From: Myxococcota bacterium
Lineage (GTDB): Bacteria > Myxococcota_A > UBA796 > JAFGLY01
Reading direction: 5' to 3'
DNA length: 43,071 bases
Assembly (NCBI GenBank): GCA_024276675.1
Contig: JAJRWT010000093.1
Coordinates: 1-43,071 of the forward strand
How positions within the stretch are numbered: the first letter of the stretch is position 1; each line of letters opens with the position of its first letter. The notes under the pieces are model-generated. The model was given only the letters and a program-made list of their open reading frames with translations. It had not been told where the DNA came from and made no database searches. The position numbers and the translations under genes are program-made. Of the stretch, positions 33,781 through 42,434 are shown piece by piece.

Positions 33781-35952
33781 TCATGGGCGGCGGCGGCGCA
33801 GCAGGAGGAGTGAGCCCAGAAACCATGGTAGCATGGAGCCGGCGGGCCGGTTCACGGAGCATCCACAGGCGCTCTCGCCCTGGTTTCCGGTGTCGGAGTT
33901 TCCGGGAGAGCCGGGGCCGGAATCGCTGTCACCCCCGGATGGTTGTTCTCCGGCGCTGTCGTCCGGCTGCGGCTGGGTGCCGCTGTCATCGAGCTGCGCG
34001 GTTCCGCTGTCCGCGCTGTCCATGGGCTCCGAGGGCTCGTCCATGACACCATCGGCGTCGGCTGCTCCCAGCTCGGCGATCTCGTCGGCCGAGAGCGGGC
34101 GATCCAGAAATAGAAGGCTGGACAGGTAGCCGCTGGTGGAGTTGCCGTTCACATCGGCCAGGAACGAGAAGAAGGGGTCGCTGTCGTTTGAGGTGTAGAG
34201 CGCCCAGAAACCGTCGATGTCGCCCACGTCCTCGTCGCCCACCGGCTCGCCGTCCAGGTACTTGTGCATGGTGGTGGAGCCGTCTTCGGTGGTGAAGGTG
34301 AGGCCGACGCGGTACCAGGTGTCGGGTCGGATCTTTCCATCGAAGCTGTAGGAGCCTATTCCACCCGAGGCCAGTTGGACGAAGACCTCGGCCGCGTTGT
34401 AGTTGCTGGAGGCCGTGTTGAGGATGGCCAGGTAGTCGTCGCTGGCGAAGGAGCTGGCGGGAAGGAGCAGGTCCATGACCATGGAAAACTCGTTGACGTA
34501 GTAGCCTCCGCCGTTTCCCTGGGCGGCTGGTTCCACCTGGAACCCCATGCTGCCGTCCAGCGAGCGGGGGAAGGCCATGACATGGGCCTCTTCGCCGGAG
34601 ATGTCGGGGAGGCCCAGGTGGGAGCTGAGGCCGAAGGATGTGCCTTCCGCGGTGCTTCCCTCGTCGCCTCCCAGGTAGTACATGTGGCCCGGGCCGTAGC
34701 TGGGCTCCAGGTCGCCTTCGGTGAAGTCCCACTGGGTCTGGGCATCACCGCCTTCAGTCTCGGGCCAGCCATCGAAGTAACGGTCCTCACGCTCGAGTTC
34801 CACCGTGTCGATGACGTTGCCATCCAGGTCCACCGCGTTCATGGTGAGGTCCTCGGCGCCCACTTCCAGCTCCATGTAGTGATAGGCGTACTGGATCACG
34901 TTGTCGATCTGGGGCCAATCCCCGTCGTACTCGTCCCACCACAGGGTTCCGCCGCCGCCGGATGTCTGCAGGTAGACGATGCGGCGCCCCGTGTCCTCGG
35001 GGGTCCAGATCCCACGTTCGTAGTCGTGTATGTGACCGGTGAACAGCACGTCGACGCCGGCGGCTTCGTAGAGGGGGACCAGGTAGCTGCGGATCTGGGC
35101 GTACTTGCTCTCTTCGTAGATCTCCGAGTATGGAGGATGGTGGTGGAATACCAGGAGCCACCTGGCATCCTGGGCTTCTTCGGAGGAGAGTTCTTCGCGA
35201 ATCCAGTCGTTTTGCTCGGAACCGGTGGAAAAACTGTAGTTGGTGTCGATGAACACCAGGCGAGCTGCGCCGTAGCTGAGCGCGAACCAGTGCTCGTTGC
35301 CGGGTTGGTCCAGGTAGTCGTAGAACCAGTGGGAATCGCCCTCGTGGTTGCCGATGGCTTCGAAGTAGGGAGTGCTGGAGGCCAGGGGCTGGATCTGGTC
35401 CAGCAGGCCCGTGCCCCATTGCCAGTACTGGGATCCCGAGTCCACGGCATCGCCAACGCAGACCATCAGGTCTGGCTCGAAACCCAGCATCCCGTCGGAG
35501 GCGCCGTTGCCGGTCACGAGGGTGGTGAGGATGGTGCTGAAACCGCCGTGGCTGTCGCCCCAGACCACCATCTTGAAGGGACTGCCCTCGGCGGGGGCGG
35601 TGGTCAACTGGAAGATCTCGCTTGTGACCGTGTCCGGACCCAACTGGGAACTCACCTGGTACGGCAGCTCTTCGCCCGGGTCCAGGCCTTCGATGCGCAG
35701 CTCGTGGATGGTGACGGAGTCCTCGTGGGAAACCGTGTACCAGTGACCTTCTCGCTGGTATCGGAGGGAGCCGGGACAGGGCTCGTCGGTCTCCCACATG
35801 ACGGTGATGCCGTCCTGGCTGACGTTCTGGAGGTAGGGTCCATGGATGATCTCCAGGGCGCTTGCCGGAAGGGAAATGGCGCCCAGCGCCAACGGAGCCA
35901 GCGGGAACAGCGGCGAGCGGGCGGGGCTTCCAGTGTTTGATGTGGACTTCAT
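33781..35952 (-). CDS. Purple-acid-phosphatase-like metallophosphoesterase with MYXO-CTERM
   Basis: A 723-residue secreted protein. The signal peptide is cleaved near residue 32 (LPASA). An Fn3-like N-terminal domain (GPYLQNVSQDGITVMWETDE) precedes a calcineurin-type phosphoesterase: VVWGDSHGG, VCVGDAVDSG, AIGNHEGDSHW, LVFHHHPPYS and FTGHIHDYERG supply all metal ligands. A LamG-like beta-sandwich follows (PDTWYRVGLTFTTEDGSTTMHKYLDGEPV), then a Ser/Asp/Gly-rich linker. The C terminus reads ACGCSVNRPAGS, hydrophobic PWFLGSLLLL, RRRRP: a MYXO-CTERM sorting tail, expected to be processed and anchored to the surface. It is probably an acid phosphatase acting outside the cell. Confidence 0.93.
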   Translation of the reverse strand: MKSTSNTGSPARSPLFPLAPLALGAISLPASALEIIHGPYLQNVSQDGITVMWETDEPCPGSLRYQREGHWYTVSHEDSVTIHELRIEGLDPGEELPYQVSSQLGPDTVTSEIFQLTTAPAEGSPFKMVVWGDSHGGFSTILTTLVTGNGASDGMLGFEPDLMVCVGDAVDSGSQYWQWGTGLLDQIQPLASSTPYFEAIGNHEGDSHWFYDYLDQPGNEHWFALSYGAARLVFIDTNYSFSTGSEQNDWIREELSSEEAQDARWLLVFHHHPPYSEIYEESKYAQIRSYLVPLYEAAGVDVLFTGHIHDYERGIWTPEDTGRRIVYLQTSGGGGTLWWDEYDGDWPQIDNVIQYAYHYMELEVGAEDLTMNAVDLDGNVIDTVELEREDRYFDGWPETEGGDAQTQWDFTEGDLEPSYGPGHMYYLGGDEGSTAEGTSFGLSSHLGLPDISGEEAHVMAFPRSLDGSMGFQVEPAAQGNGGGYYVNEFSMVMDLLLPASSFASDDYLAILNTASSNYNAAEVFVQLASGGIGSYSFDGKIRPDTWYRVGLTFTTEDGSTTMHKYLDGEPVGDEDVGDIDGFWALYTSNDSDPFFSFLADVNGNSTSGYLSSLLFLDRPLSADEIAELGAADADGVMDEPSEPMDSADSGTAQLDDSGTQPQPDDSAGEQPSGGDSDSGPGSPGNSDTGNQGESACGCSVNRPAGSMLPWFLGSLLLLRRRRP

Positions 35953-36063
35953 GGAACAACTCCTGTGTGAGAGAGCAGCGCCGATGACTCGCGCCTCATC
36001 TTGACCGCTGTCGGTGCAATCGGGGTCAACTCTGTGAAAGAACGCCCCCGACCAGGAAGGCCT

Positions 36064-38412
36064 TCAATGGCGCGGGAGTATCAACTGCTGGCGTACCATC
36101 TCGGGGTCGTTGGTGGGAGGCAGGCATCGACCACCTCGGCACAGGTAGGCCGTGGGCAGGCCGGCGATGCTGGTCTTTCCTTCCAGGAGTGCAAGAGACC
36201 CGCCGGAGGCTGGTCTTGCCGCATCGTCCCGTTCCCAGTGCAGCACCACCATGGCGTGGGGAAAGAAGCCGCGGGTCAACAGGTCCACCATGGGTCCCGA
36301 GGGCTGGTCCCGGGGAATCACGAGGATCACCTCGCTCATCCCGGCGTGAAAGGCGTCCAGCGCGAGCATCATCTCTGAAAAGGCGTCCGGGTTGCGAGAC
36401 ATGCCGGAGCCGGCCACGGCGATGGTGCCGAGTGCCCTGCGAAGGTAGGAATCGCGGGCGGTGAAGCCCGCCAGCTTGATGAGGTTCATGGCCTGGACGG
36501 CGTTGCCGCTGGGCCTGGCGCCGTCCAGGATGGGTTTTTCGCGCACCAGCAGGGTCTCGGCGTCGTCTGCCGTGAAAAAAAAGCCTCCATGGGTGGAATC
36601 CTGAAAATGCTCCCGGGTGGCGTCTTCCAGGGACACGGCCTGGTCCAGCCACCTGCGGTCACCGGTGACCTGGAAGAGATCCAGGAGCCCGGCGATCAAG
36701 AAAGCGTAGTCATCCAGGGTTCCGGGTATGTCCGAGACGCCGTCCAGGAAGACCCGGCGAAGCCTGCCGGAGACCAACATGTTTTCCAACGCGAAGGAAG
36801 CCGCACGTTCTGCGGATTCCAGGTAGCTGCCGGGTCCGGGGGCACCCTGTTGGATTACGAGGGAAGCCCTGGCAAAAGCCGAGATCATCAGGCCGTTCCA
36901 GGAGAGGATGATCTTCTCGTCCCGTGTGGGGGGAGTGCGGCGGTCCCTGGCGCGTCGCAGCAGCACCAGAGCGGAGTCAAGTTCAGCAACCAGCTCCCCG
37001 GTGGCCATTCCCAGCTCTGCCGCCGCCTGTTCCTCCGACATGGCCCTGTGCAACACGCTCCTGCCTTCGAGATGTCCTTCCCGGGTCACTCCCAGGACCA
37101 GCGAGACAACTTGCTGCTGCCGGGGGGGCAGGACGCGGGCCAACTCGCCGGGGGTCCAGGTGAAGTAGACTCCTTCCCGCAGGGCTCCCGATGGATCCAG
37201 GCCATCGGCGTCCGTGGCCGCGAAGAATGCCCCGGCGGGGGATGTCATCTCTCGCTCCACGTAGGCCAGGACCGACTCCACCACCCGTGCCATGTCCCGG
37301 CGCCCCGTGACCTGGTAGGCGTCCAGGTAGGCCTGCACCAGGATGGCGTTGTCGTAGAGCATCTTTTCGAAGTGGGGGACCAGCCAGTGCTCGTCGGTGG
37401 AGTACCTGTGGAAGCCCCCGCCCAACTGGTCGTTGAGTCCACCAGCCGCCATTTTTTCCAGGGTCAACAGGGCCATGTCCAGGGCCTGTTGGTCACCGTC
37501 GCGGGCGTGTTCCCGAAACAGGAGCCGCAGGGGCATGTTGCCGGGAAACTTTGGGGCGGGCAGAAGGCCTCCCTCTCGTTCGTCGAAGTAGGGCCGTATG
37601 GAGGCCGCTACCCGGGTCAGGAGTTCGGGCCCCGGCAGGTCCCCCGAGGGCCGGGAGGTCATGGATTTGCGAAGTGCGTCCACTGCCGTGGAAGCCACGG
37701 AGGCAATTTTGTCGGGATCCTCTCGGTAGAGCTGCTCCAGGCGTCGCAGCAGGGTGAGAAGACCGGTGGCGTTCATCCGGTCCCCGTCCCTGGCCGGGAA
37801 GTAGGTCCCCGCGTAGAAGGGCACCCTGTCGGGATTGAGCCATGCGGTCAGGGGCCAGCCGCCGCTGCCGGTCATCATCTGCAGGGCCGCCATGTAGATA
37901 GCGTCCACATCGGGCCTTTCCTCGCGATCAACCTTGATGGGCACGTAGTGACGGTTGATGAACTCCGCCAGCTCCAGGTCCTGGAAGGACTCTCGCTCCA
38001 TGACATGGCACCAGTGGCAGGTGGAGTAGCCGATGGACAGCAGCACGGGCCGGCCCAGGCGGCGTGCCAGCTCAAATGCTTCTTCTCCCCAGGGAAACCA
38101 GTTTACCGGGTTGTTGGCGTGCTGAAGCAGGTATGGACTCTTTTCCAGCAGCAGCCGGTTCACGTAGAGTGGGCGGTCCGAAGCTTCGGTGTGGCGGGAA
38201 CCGGAGCCTTGTTGCGCCGTCTCCCGCTGCCAAGCCCTCGCCAGGGCCCGCCTGGTGTCGTCCGGCATGGGAGGAGCCCCCGGCAGAGCGTCCCAGGGGA
38301 GCGTGGCATCGGGGGAACCAAGAACGGGCAAGGCCATTTCCATTCGATACCGCCTTTCCTGGTTGGGGTTGCAGGAAGCGAGCAGGAAAGGCAAGAGCAT
38401 TGTCACCAACAT
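36064..38412 (-). CDS. DUF255/YyaL family lipoprotein (thioredoxin-fold and AGE-like)
   Basis: A 782-residue protein. The signal peptide ends in lipobox LASC at Cys14. The DUF255 thioredoxin-like domain begins at RLLLEKSPYLLQHANNPVNWFPWGEEAF and contains STCHWCHVME (Cys132 and Cys135). The rest is a long alpha/alpha barrel-like region (for example GGLNDQLGGGFHRYSTDEHWLVPHFEKMLYDNA), as in spermatogenesis-associated protein 20 and YyaL. The family is widespread but its substrate is unknown; a role in modification of sugars or thiols is suggested only by fold. Family members are usually cytosolic, so the lipoprotein signal is unusual. ATG at 38412 and at 38400 are both possible starts. Confidence 0.9.
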   Translation of the reverse strand: MLVTMLLPFLLASCNPNQERRYRMEMALPVLGSPDATLPWDALPGAPPMPDDTRRALARAWQRETAQQGSGSRHTEASDRPLYVNRLLLEKSPYLLQHANNPVNWFPWGEEAFELARRLGRPVLLSIGYSTCHWCHVMERESFQDLELAEFINRHYVPIKVDREERPDVDAIYMAALQMMTGSGGWPLTAWLNPDRVPFYAGTYFPARDGDRMNATGLLTLLRRLEQLYREDPDKIASVASTAVDALRKSMTSRPSGDLPGPELLTRVAASIRPYFDEREGGLLPAPKFPGNMPLRLLFREHARDGDQQALDMALLTLEKMAAGGLNDQLGGGFHRYSTDEHWLVPHFEKMLYDNAILVQAYLDAYQVTGRRDMARVVESVLAYVEREMTSPAGAFFAATDADGLDPSGALREGVYFTWTPGELARVLPPRQQQVVSLVLGVTREGHLEGRSVLHRAMSEEQAAAELGMATGELVAELDSALVLLRRARDRRTPPTRDEKIILSWNGLMISAFARASLVIQQGAPGPGSYLESAERAASFALENMLVSGRLRRVFLDGVSDIPGTLDDYAFLIAGLLDLFQVTGDRRWLDQAVSLEDATREHFQDSTHGGFFFTADDAETLLVREKPILDGARPSGNAVQAMNLIKLAGFTARDSYLRRALGTIAVAGSGMSRNPDAFSEMMLALDAFHAGMSEVILVIPRDQPSGPMVDLLTRGFFPHAMVVLHWERDDAARPASGGSLALLEGKTSIAGLPTAYLCRGGRCLPPTNDPEMVRQQLILPRH

Positions 38413-38837
38413 CGACGGCTGATTCCCACCCGTCGAGCCTGGCGCGACCAGCAGCCGAACGCCATGGTCCCCTTTGCCGATCCTCTACTCCGTTCCTGGC
38501 ATTTTTGCTTCATACCATTCAAGGTGCCCATGGGAAGCGTGGACCTGCAAGGAAAAAAGCAAGAGAGAAACATGCCACGAATGGCAGAAACCACCGGAAC
38601 ATCGCCCCGCCGGCAGCGGGCGGCAGCAGGAGTCACCACGAAAACCCTTGAATATTCCAGGACAACAGGCCCCTGGGCCCCTCCAGTCCTTCGTCGCAGA
38701 ACGATCCCCCCCCCTACGGCTCGTGACCAGGTTTTGACAGCGGATGTGAGCCAACTCACCGCGGCCTGTAAACCCGTGGAAAGCAGGCATGGCGGGACCG
38801 CGGGGAAAGAAGTGGTCGTGGCTCTGGAGAAAACGCG
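38413..38837. other. 425-bp divergent intergenic region
   Basis: It lies between the DUF255 lipoprotein (minus) and the TSUP permease (plus). TTGACA at about 38735 overlaps an inverted repeat GTGAG-CCAA-CTCAC just downstream, where a repressor could bind the permease promoter, but no good -10 sits at the right distance. A second AT-rich patch is at about 38500-38580. No gene is seen. Confidence 0.4.
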
Positions 38838-39638
38838 ATGATGGAAGCCATCCAGTCCTACCATCTTACCTGGGAACAATGGGCCATCACCCTCCTGTGC
38901 GCGGCCATGGTGGGCTTTTCGAAGATGGGCGTCGGCGGCATCGGCCTGGTGGTGGTGCCCATCCTGGCTTCAGTCTTCGGAGCGAGGGCTTCCACGGGAA
39001 TCCTGCTGCCCATGCTGTGCGTAGGGGACCTCATCGCCGTGGCGCGCTACCGCCGACACACGAGCTGGCCCCACGTGCTTCGCCCCATGCCATGGGCAAT
39101 GCTGGGCGTGGCAACGGGGGCGGCCCTGGGTTCGCTGCTTGATCAGCAGGCTTTTTCCAGCTTGCTGGGGCTCGTGGTGATCTCCATGCTGGCGCTCATG
39201 TCGTGGCGGGAGTGGCGGGGTCACGACAAGGCTGCCGGGCAAGCCCTGGAGCCCTCCACCACCTCCAGGGGTACGTGGTTGTTCGTGGCGCTCTTGGGCT
39301 TCCTGGCCGGGTTCTCCACCATGGTGGCCAACGCCGCCGGACCGGTGTGGATCATCTACCTGCTGGCCATGGGCCTGCCCAAGCTCTCGTTCGTCGGCAC
39401 CGGGGCCTGGTTCTTCGCCCTCATCAACCTCTTCAAGCTCCCCTTCCACGTCCTGCCCGCCTTCGGCTGGGGTACCATCAACGCTCGCAGCATCTATGTC
39501 GACCTGGCGGTACTCCCGGCTGTCCCGCTGGGCGCGGTCCTTGGCGCCCTGCTGGTGGAACGGCTGGGGGAACGCAGCTTCAGGCGTATCATCCAGGTGC
39601 TGGCCGTCCTGGCTGCCTTGAAGTACCTGTTGTGGTGA
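38838..39638 (+). CDS. TSUP/TauE-SafE family permease
   Basis: A 266-residue membrane protein with about eight predicted helices in two similar halves. The first begins ITLLCAAMVGFSKMGVGGIGLVVVPI, the second LFVALLGFLAGFSTMVANAAGPVWIIYLL. This internal duplication with GF(S/A)xxxxGxG-like turns is typical of TSUP (sulfite/organosulfur exporter) proteins. It probably moves a sulfur compound or small anion across the inner membrane; the substrate cannot be assigned. The start is a double ATG at 38838 with GGAGAAAACGCG upstream. Confidence 0.9.
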   Translation: MMEAIQSYHLTWEQWAITLLCAAMVGFSKMGVGGIGLVVVPILASVFGARASTGILLPMLCVGDLIAVARYRRHTSWPHVLRPMPWAMLGVATGAALGSLLDQQAFSSLLGLVVISMLALMSWREWRGHDKAAGQALEPSTTSRGTWLFVALLGFLAGFSTMVANAAGPVWIIYLLAMGLPKLSFVGTGAWFFALINLFKLPFHVLPAFGWGTINARSIYVDLAVLPAVPLGAVLGALLVERLGERSFRRIIQVLAVLAALKYLLW

Positions 39639-39687
39639 AACACGCTCCCGGGCATGGTGGCCCTGGCGGATGTGCCGCCCAACCGGT

Positions 39688-40254
39688 TCACGGGTTCTTG
39701 AGGGCTTCCATGGTGCCTTGCAACTCGAAGTAGTCGAAGTTTTCGTACAAGGTGATATCCAGGAGGTCGCCCAGGAGGTCGCCTTCCAGGGCCAGGGAAT
39801 ACTCTCCGCCGCCCCAGCCCAGGTCCACCACCCACTCGCCGCTGAAGGAACCCGCCGACAGCGCACCGTCGATGGTGCCCTTGACGGTCCAGTACCCGCT
39901 GAAATTGCAGTCCGCCGAGCCGGTGGCCTGGCCCATGGCATCCACGTCCACTTCCACCTGGCCCGCACATTCCTGGGTCATCCAGGAGCTGATCATCTCG
40001 ACGGCCACGGCTCCCTGGTAGTGACCCTGGGGCCCCAGGTCGACGTCGCTGTCGGCGTCGGTATCCATGTCGCCGTCGGTATCCGTGTCGGTGTCGGTGT
40101 CGGTATCCATGTCGCTGTCGGTATCCGTGTCGGCTTCCAACTCGGAGGCCGAGTCAAACTCGACGGGGCCCGAGGTGTCCTTGGAGACGCCGCCTATGGT
40201 GTGGCAGGAGCAGAGGAACAAAAGGGCCGGTAAGCTCGAAACGGTGGATCTCAT
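39688..40254 (-). CDS. Lipoprotein with Asp-Thr repeat linker
   Basis: A 188-residue lipoprotein. The signal peptide MRSTVSSLPALLFLCSC has a lipobox-like end (Cys17). A linker of DTDTDSDMDTDTD-type repeats covers about 43-75. It is followed by a small beta-rich domain (HYQGAVAVEMISSWMTQECAGQ, SGYWTVKGTIDGALSAGSFSGEW). Similar linkers are common in secreted myxobacterial proteins. The function is not recognised. GGGAG lies 8 nt before the ATG at 40254; an in-frame ATG at 40287 is less likely. It is convergent with the TSUP gene. Confidence 0.75.
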   Translation of the reverse strand: MRSTVSSLPALLFLCSCHTIGGVSKDTSGPVEFDSASELEADTDTDSDMDTDTDTDTDTDGDMDTDADSDVDLGPQGHYQGAVAVEMISSWMTQECAGQVEVDVDAMGQATGSADCNFSGYWTVKGTIDGALSAGSFSGEWVVDLGWGGGEYSLALEGDLLGDLLDITLYENFDYFELQGTMEALKNP

Positions 40255-40511
40255 CTGTTCATCTCCCAGGCAGAAAGTGGAAGACATTATACCGGAAATT
40301 CACGTCCCTGGTACCCGATACTGCAATGCTCCGATGGAACCCGTGGGGCCGGGCCCCCGGTCCGGGCGAAGCGCCGCCACAGCGAGCGTTGTCACGGCTC
40401 GGTGCTGGGATGGGCTCCCATACACATACCATACACACGGCGAGGATCTCGAAGCATGACGAAGGTAATGCGTCACACCTGGCGAATGTCCCATTCACCA
40501 GGAGCTTCACC

Positions 40512-41129
40512 ATGTATACAAGCAGCGTACAGGCCCACTCACCCGCCCTGCCCTTCCTCCCCCCACCGTTCTGGGCCGCACCACGCCCGCTACGGGAGAC
40601 CCCGTGCAAGGTCCGGATACACCTGTACAGCAGGTGTTCCCCGAGACCTGTGCGCAACACTGTCAACGAGCGCGGCGTAATTGTGCTCTCCATCGCGGCG
40701 GGGCAGCAACACAAGCTGCTGTACGACATCGAGGTGGAAAGGGACCCGCGTTGGACACCCATGGCCTTGACCATCCAGGACCAGCGAACGGAGCAAAGAC
40801 TGCACTGCCGCCTGGACATGGAACTTCCCCTCCTCTCTATTGGACTGGCGGATGCCAGGCCTCGCACCCTGACATTCCAGCAAGGTGGCGCGGGTCTGCT
40901 GCTGGATGAGATGCCCCTGGAAGACATCCGAGCCGCGGCAAGCATCACCCTTCAAAGCCCGGCCCTGGCGGCCGCCGGCCCCGAGATCCTCGCGGGGCTG
41001 GACCTGGTGGGCATCCTGTGCATATTCCAGCAGTCGCGCCCGGAATGCTACACGCTGCGCTGGCCCGCCGGCTCTTGCAGGGCCTTTCACATGTTCGTCG
41101 CGGCCATGGTGGTGGAGAGGGCCAGTTGA
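40512..41129 (+). CDS. Hypothetical protein, unrecognised
   Basis: A 205-residue protein with an AGGAG ribosome site 7 nt before the ATG. It has no signal peptide or membrane helix that I can see. The middle (VIVLSIAAGQQHKLLYDIEVERDPRWTPMALTI) reads as beta-strand rich, and the end (ILAGLDLVGILCIFQQSRPEC) as mixed. I do not recognise its family. It stands between the DT-repeat lipoprotein and the repeat-rich right edge and is followed after 76 bp by a hairpin with a T run. Confidence 0.6.
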   Translation: MYTSSVQAHSPALPFLPPPFWAAPRPLRETPCKVRIHLYSRCSPRPVRNTVNERGVIVLSIAAGQQHKLLYDIEVERDPRWTPMALTIQDQRTEQRLHCRLDMELPLLSIGLADARPRTLTFQQGGAGLLLDEMPLEDIRAAASITLQSPALAAAGPEILAGLDLVGILCIFQQSRPECYTLRWPAGSCRAFHMFVAAMVVERAS

Positions 41130-41205
41130 GGGCCTGCTTTTGCCGGCAAGACGTGTAGAACTGGCGGTCGGCGGCTCCCCGATCCGGACAGAAAGGGCCG
41201 AAAGA

Positions 41206-41257
41206 GGAAGCAACTCCGTGGAGAACACCCGGTCTTACACGAGTTGCTTCCGTTTTT
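41206..41257 (+). terminator. 11-bp palindrome with T run; REP-like element copy 1
   Basis: GGAAGCAACTC (41206-41216) and GAGTTGCTTCC (41241-41251) pair perfectly and are followed by GTTTTT. It can end transcription of the gene at 40512. Its 24-nt loop carries GAGAACACCCGGTCT, which resembles the loop region of the two hairpins in the direct repeats, so it belongs to the same palindromic family. Confidence 0.65.
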
Positions 41258-41270
41258 CGGGTACAGGCCG

Positions 41271-41373
41271 GAAGTAACTCCCGGGAGAACTCAGGTCTCC
41301 CCCCGGTTACTTCCGCTAGGCACCGGTGGCGCTGCCTCGCTCTCTCACGCCCGGCGCCTCTGCAAGGCCGGGC
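41271..41373 (+). repeat. 103-bp direct repeat, left copy, with hairpin
   Basis: The repeat opens with a hairpin: GAAGTAAC/GTTACTTC (41271-41278/41306-41313, extended by one pair at 41270/41314) with inner GGGAGA/TCTCCC. It continues with CACCGGTGG and a segment ending in GCAAGGCCGGGC. It ends about 45 bp from the stop codon of the transposase gene. The same 103 bp recur at 42332 without gaps. Confidence 0.85.
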
Positions 41374-41417
41374 CCGCGAGCCGGCGCGGCGAAGGGGATC
41401 CTTGCCGGGGCGCTGCG

Positions 41418-42302
41418 TCAGGACGGCAGGAAGGCAAGGCGCTCGCCAAGGCGTTCACGCGCCACGAGTTGCCTGTGGATGGCGGCAACGAGATCCGCAG
41501 GCGGAGGGGGCGCCCTTTTTATCTGCCGCACGCGGCGCTTTGAAAGTCCGAGCAGATCAGCGGTCTCCGCGCTGGAGAGCACTCCCCGCACGGCGAGGAC
41601 CGCTGCCTTGCGGGCCTGGGCGGCGGGGGCGCTCCGGCCCAGGAGACGGGGAAGCCCCACAGCCGAGGCAGCGGCGTCGGAGAGTTGCACGGCCGAGGAC
41701 CACCGCAGAGGTTCGAGGCGTATTCCCATGAGTTCTTCCAGTGCCGGGGGGCCGAGGCGGGGCAGGTACGACGCAAGCCAGCGCCGCGTTATGGTGCCCA
41801 GCACGCGAAGGCCCAGCAGGTCGGGGAGATTGCTGCCTTCGCCCAGCGAATCGTTTTGCAGCCCGTGGCGCTGGTCCTGCCGGAGCGTGTACATCACGGC
41901 GTTCGCCAGGTAGCCCTGCTCGTGGATGGGCTTCAGCCGCGGGAACTGGAAGCGCACGGGGTACTGCAAGACGCGCTGGAACCCTATGGCCAGACGCCGA
42001 GCCAGGTCTCCGCACCGTTCGGGCGGAGCCGCTGCCACCAGGTGGAAATGTGTGTCGGCGAAGCGAAAGGCCAGGACGGGAAAGTGCTGGGCCTGCCCCC
42101 ACACTACATTCACCGCCCGGCAGGCCTCTACGCGGCCGGTCAACAGGACACGGTCGTCCCAGAGGCGCATACGCAGATGAGTTCCGATTGGAGTGTGCAT
42201 GGACGAAAGATGAACACGCCACGACAAACGCCAAGGCCTCTTTTCAGGCTGCGGACAGGAACTGTCCACATCGAACTGGCTCCGATTCCCTCCCCCCGCC
42301 AT
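41418..42302 (-). CDS. RAYT-like Y1/HUH transposase with C-terminal HTH
   Basis: A protein of about 294 residues. The HUH motif is THFHL in AFRFADTHFHLVAAAPPE, and the catalytic Tyr lies in the helix YLANAVMYTLRQDQRHG; both are as in IS200-like (Y1) and REP-associated tyrosine transposases. The C-terminal ~100 residues (ALEELMGIRLEPL to the end) include a likely helix-turn-helix, VLSSAETADLLGLSKRRVRQIKR. The gene lies between 103-bp direct repeats that begin with hairpins, the arrangement expected of a RAYT and its REP palindromes. Both catalytic residues are present, so it could be active. The start is uncertain: ATG at 42302 is used, ATG at 42200 is an alternative. No end-recognition tetranucleotide such as GTAG is evident. 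Confidence 0.82.
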   Translation of the reverse strand: MAGGGNRSQFDVDSSCPQPEKRPWRLSWRVHLSSMHTPIGTHLRMRLWDDRVLLTGRVEACRAVNVVWGQAQHFPVLAFRFADTHFHLVAAAPPERCGDLARRLAIGFQRVLQYPVRFQFPRLKPIHEQGYLANAVMYTLRQDQRHGLQNDSLGEGSNLPDLLGLRVLGTITRRWLASYLPRLGPPALEELMGIRLEPLRWSSAVQLSDAAASAVGLPRLLGRSAPAAQARKAAVLAVRGVLSSAETADLLGLSKRRVRQIKRAPPPPADLVAAIHRQLVARERLGERLAFLPS

Positions 42303-42331
42303 CACGCAGGCCTGGCTACGAGCCCGGGGCA

Positions 42332-42434
42332 GAAGCAACTCCGGGGAGAACTCCGGTCTCCCCCCGGTTGCTTCCGCCCGGCACCGGTGGTGCTGCCTCG
42401 CTCTCTCACGCCAGGCGCCTCTGCAAGGCCGGGC
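42332..42434 (+). repeat. 103-bp direct repeat, right copy, with hairpin
   Basis: GAAGCAAC (42332-42339) pairs with GTTGCTTC (42367-42374), and the inner stem GGGGAGA (42343-42349) with TCTCCCC (42357-42363) around a 7-nt loop. Compared with the left copy, one stem pair has changed from T-A (41275/41309) to C-G (42336/42370), a compensatory change. The right end runs directly into the GC-rich minisatellite. Confidence 0.85.

Noticed and set aside
34264..35940. A 558-codon open frame antisense to the metallophosphoesterase, and many similar long antisense frames (for example 1611-2747, 3729-5018, 6784-8154)
   Set aside because: They have no recognisable domains and lie opposite well-supported genes; high GC with third-position bias opens these frames.
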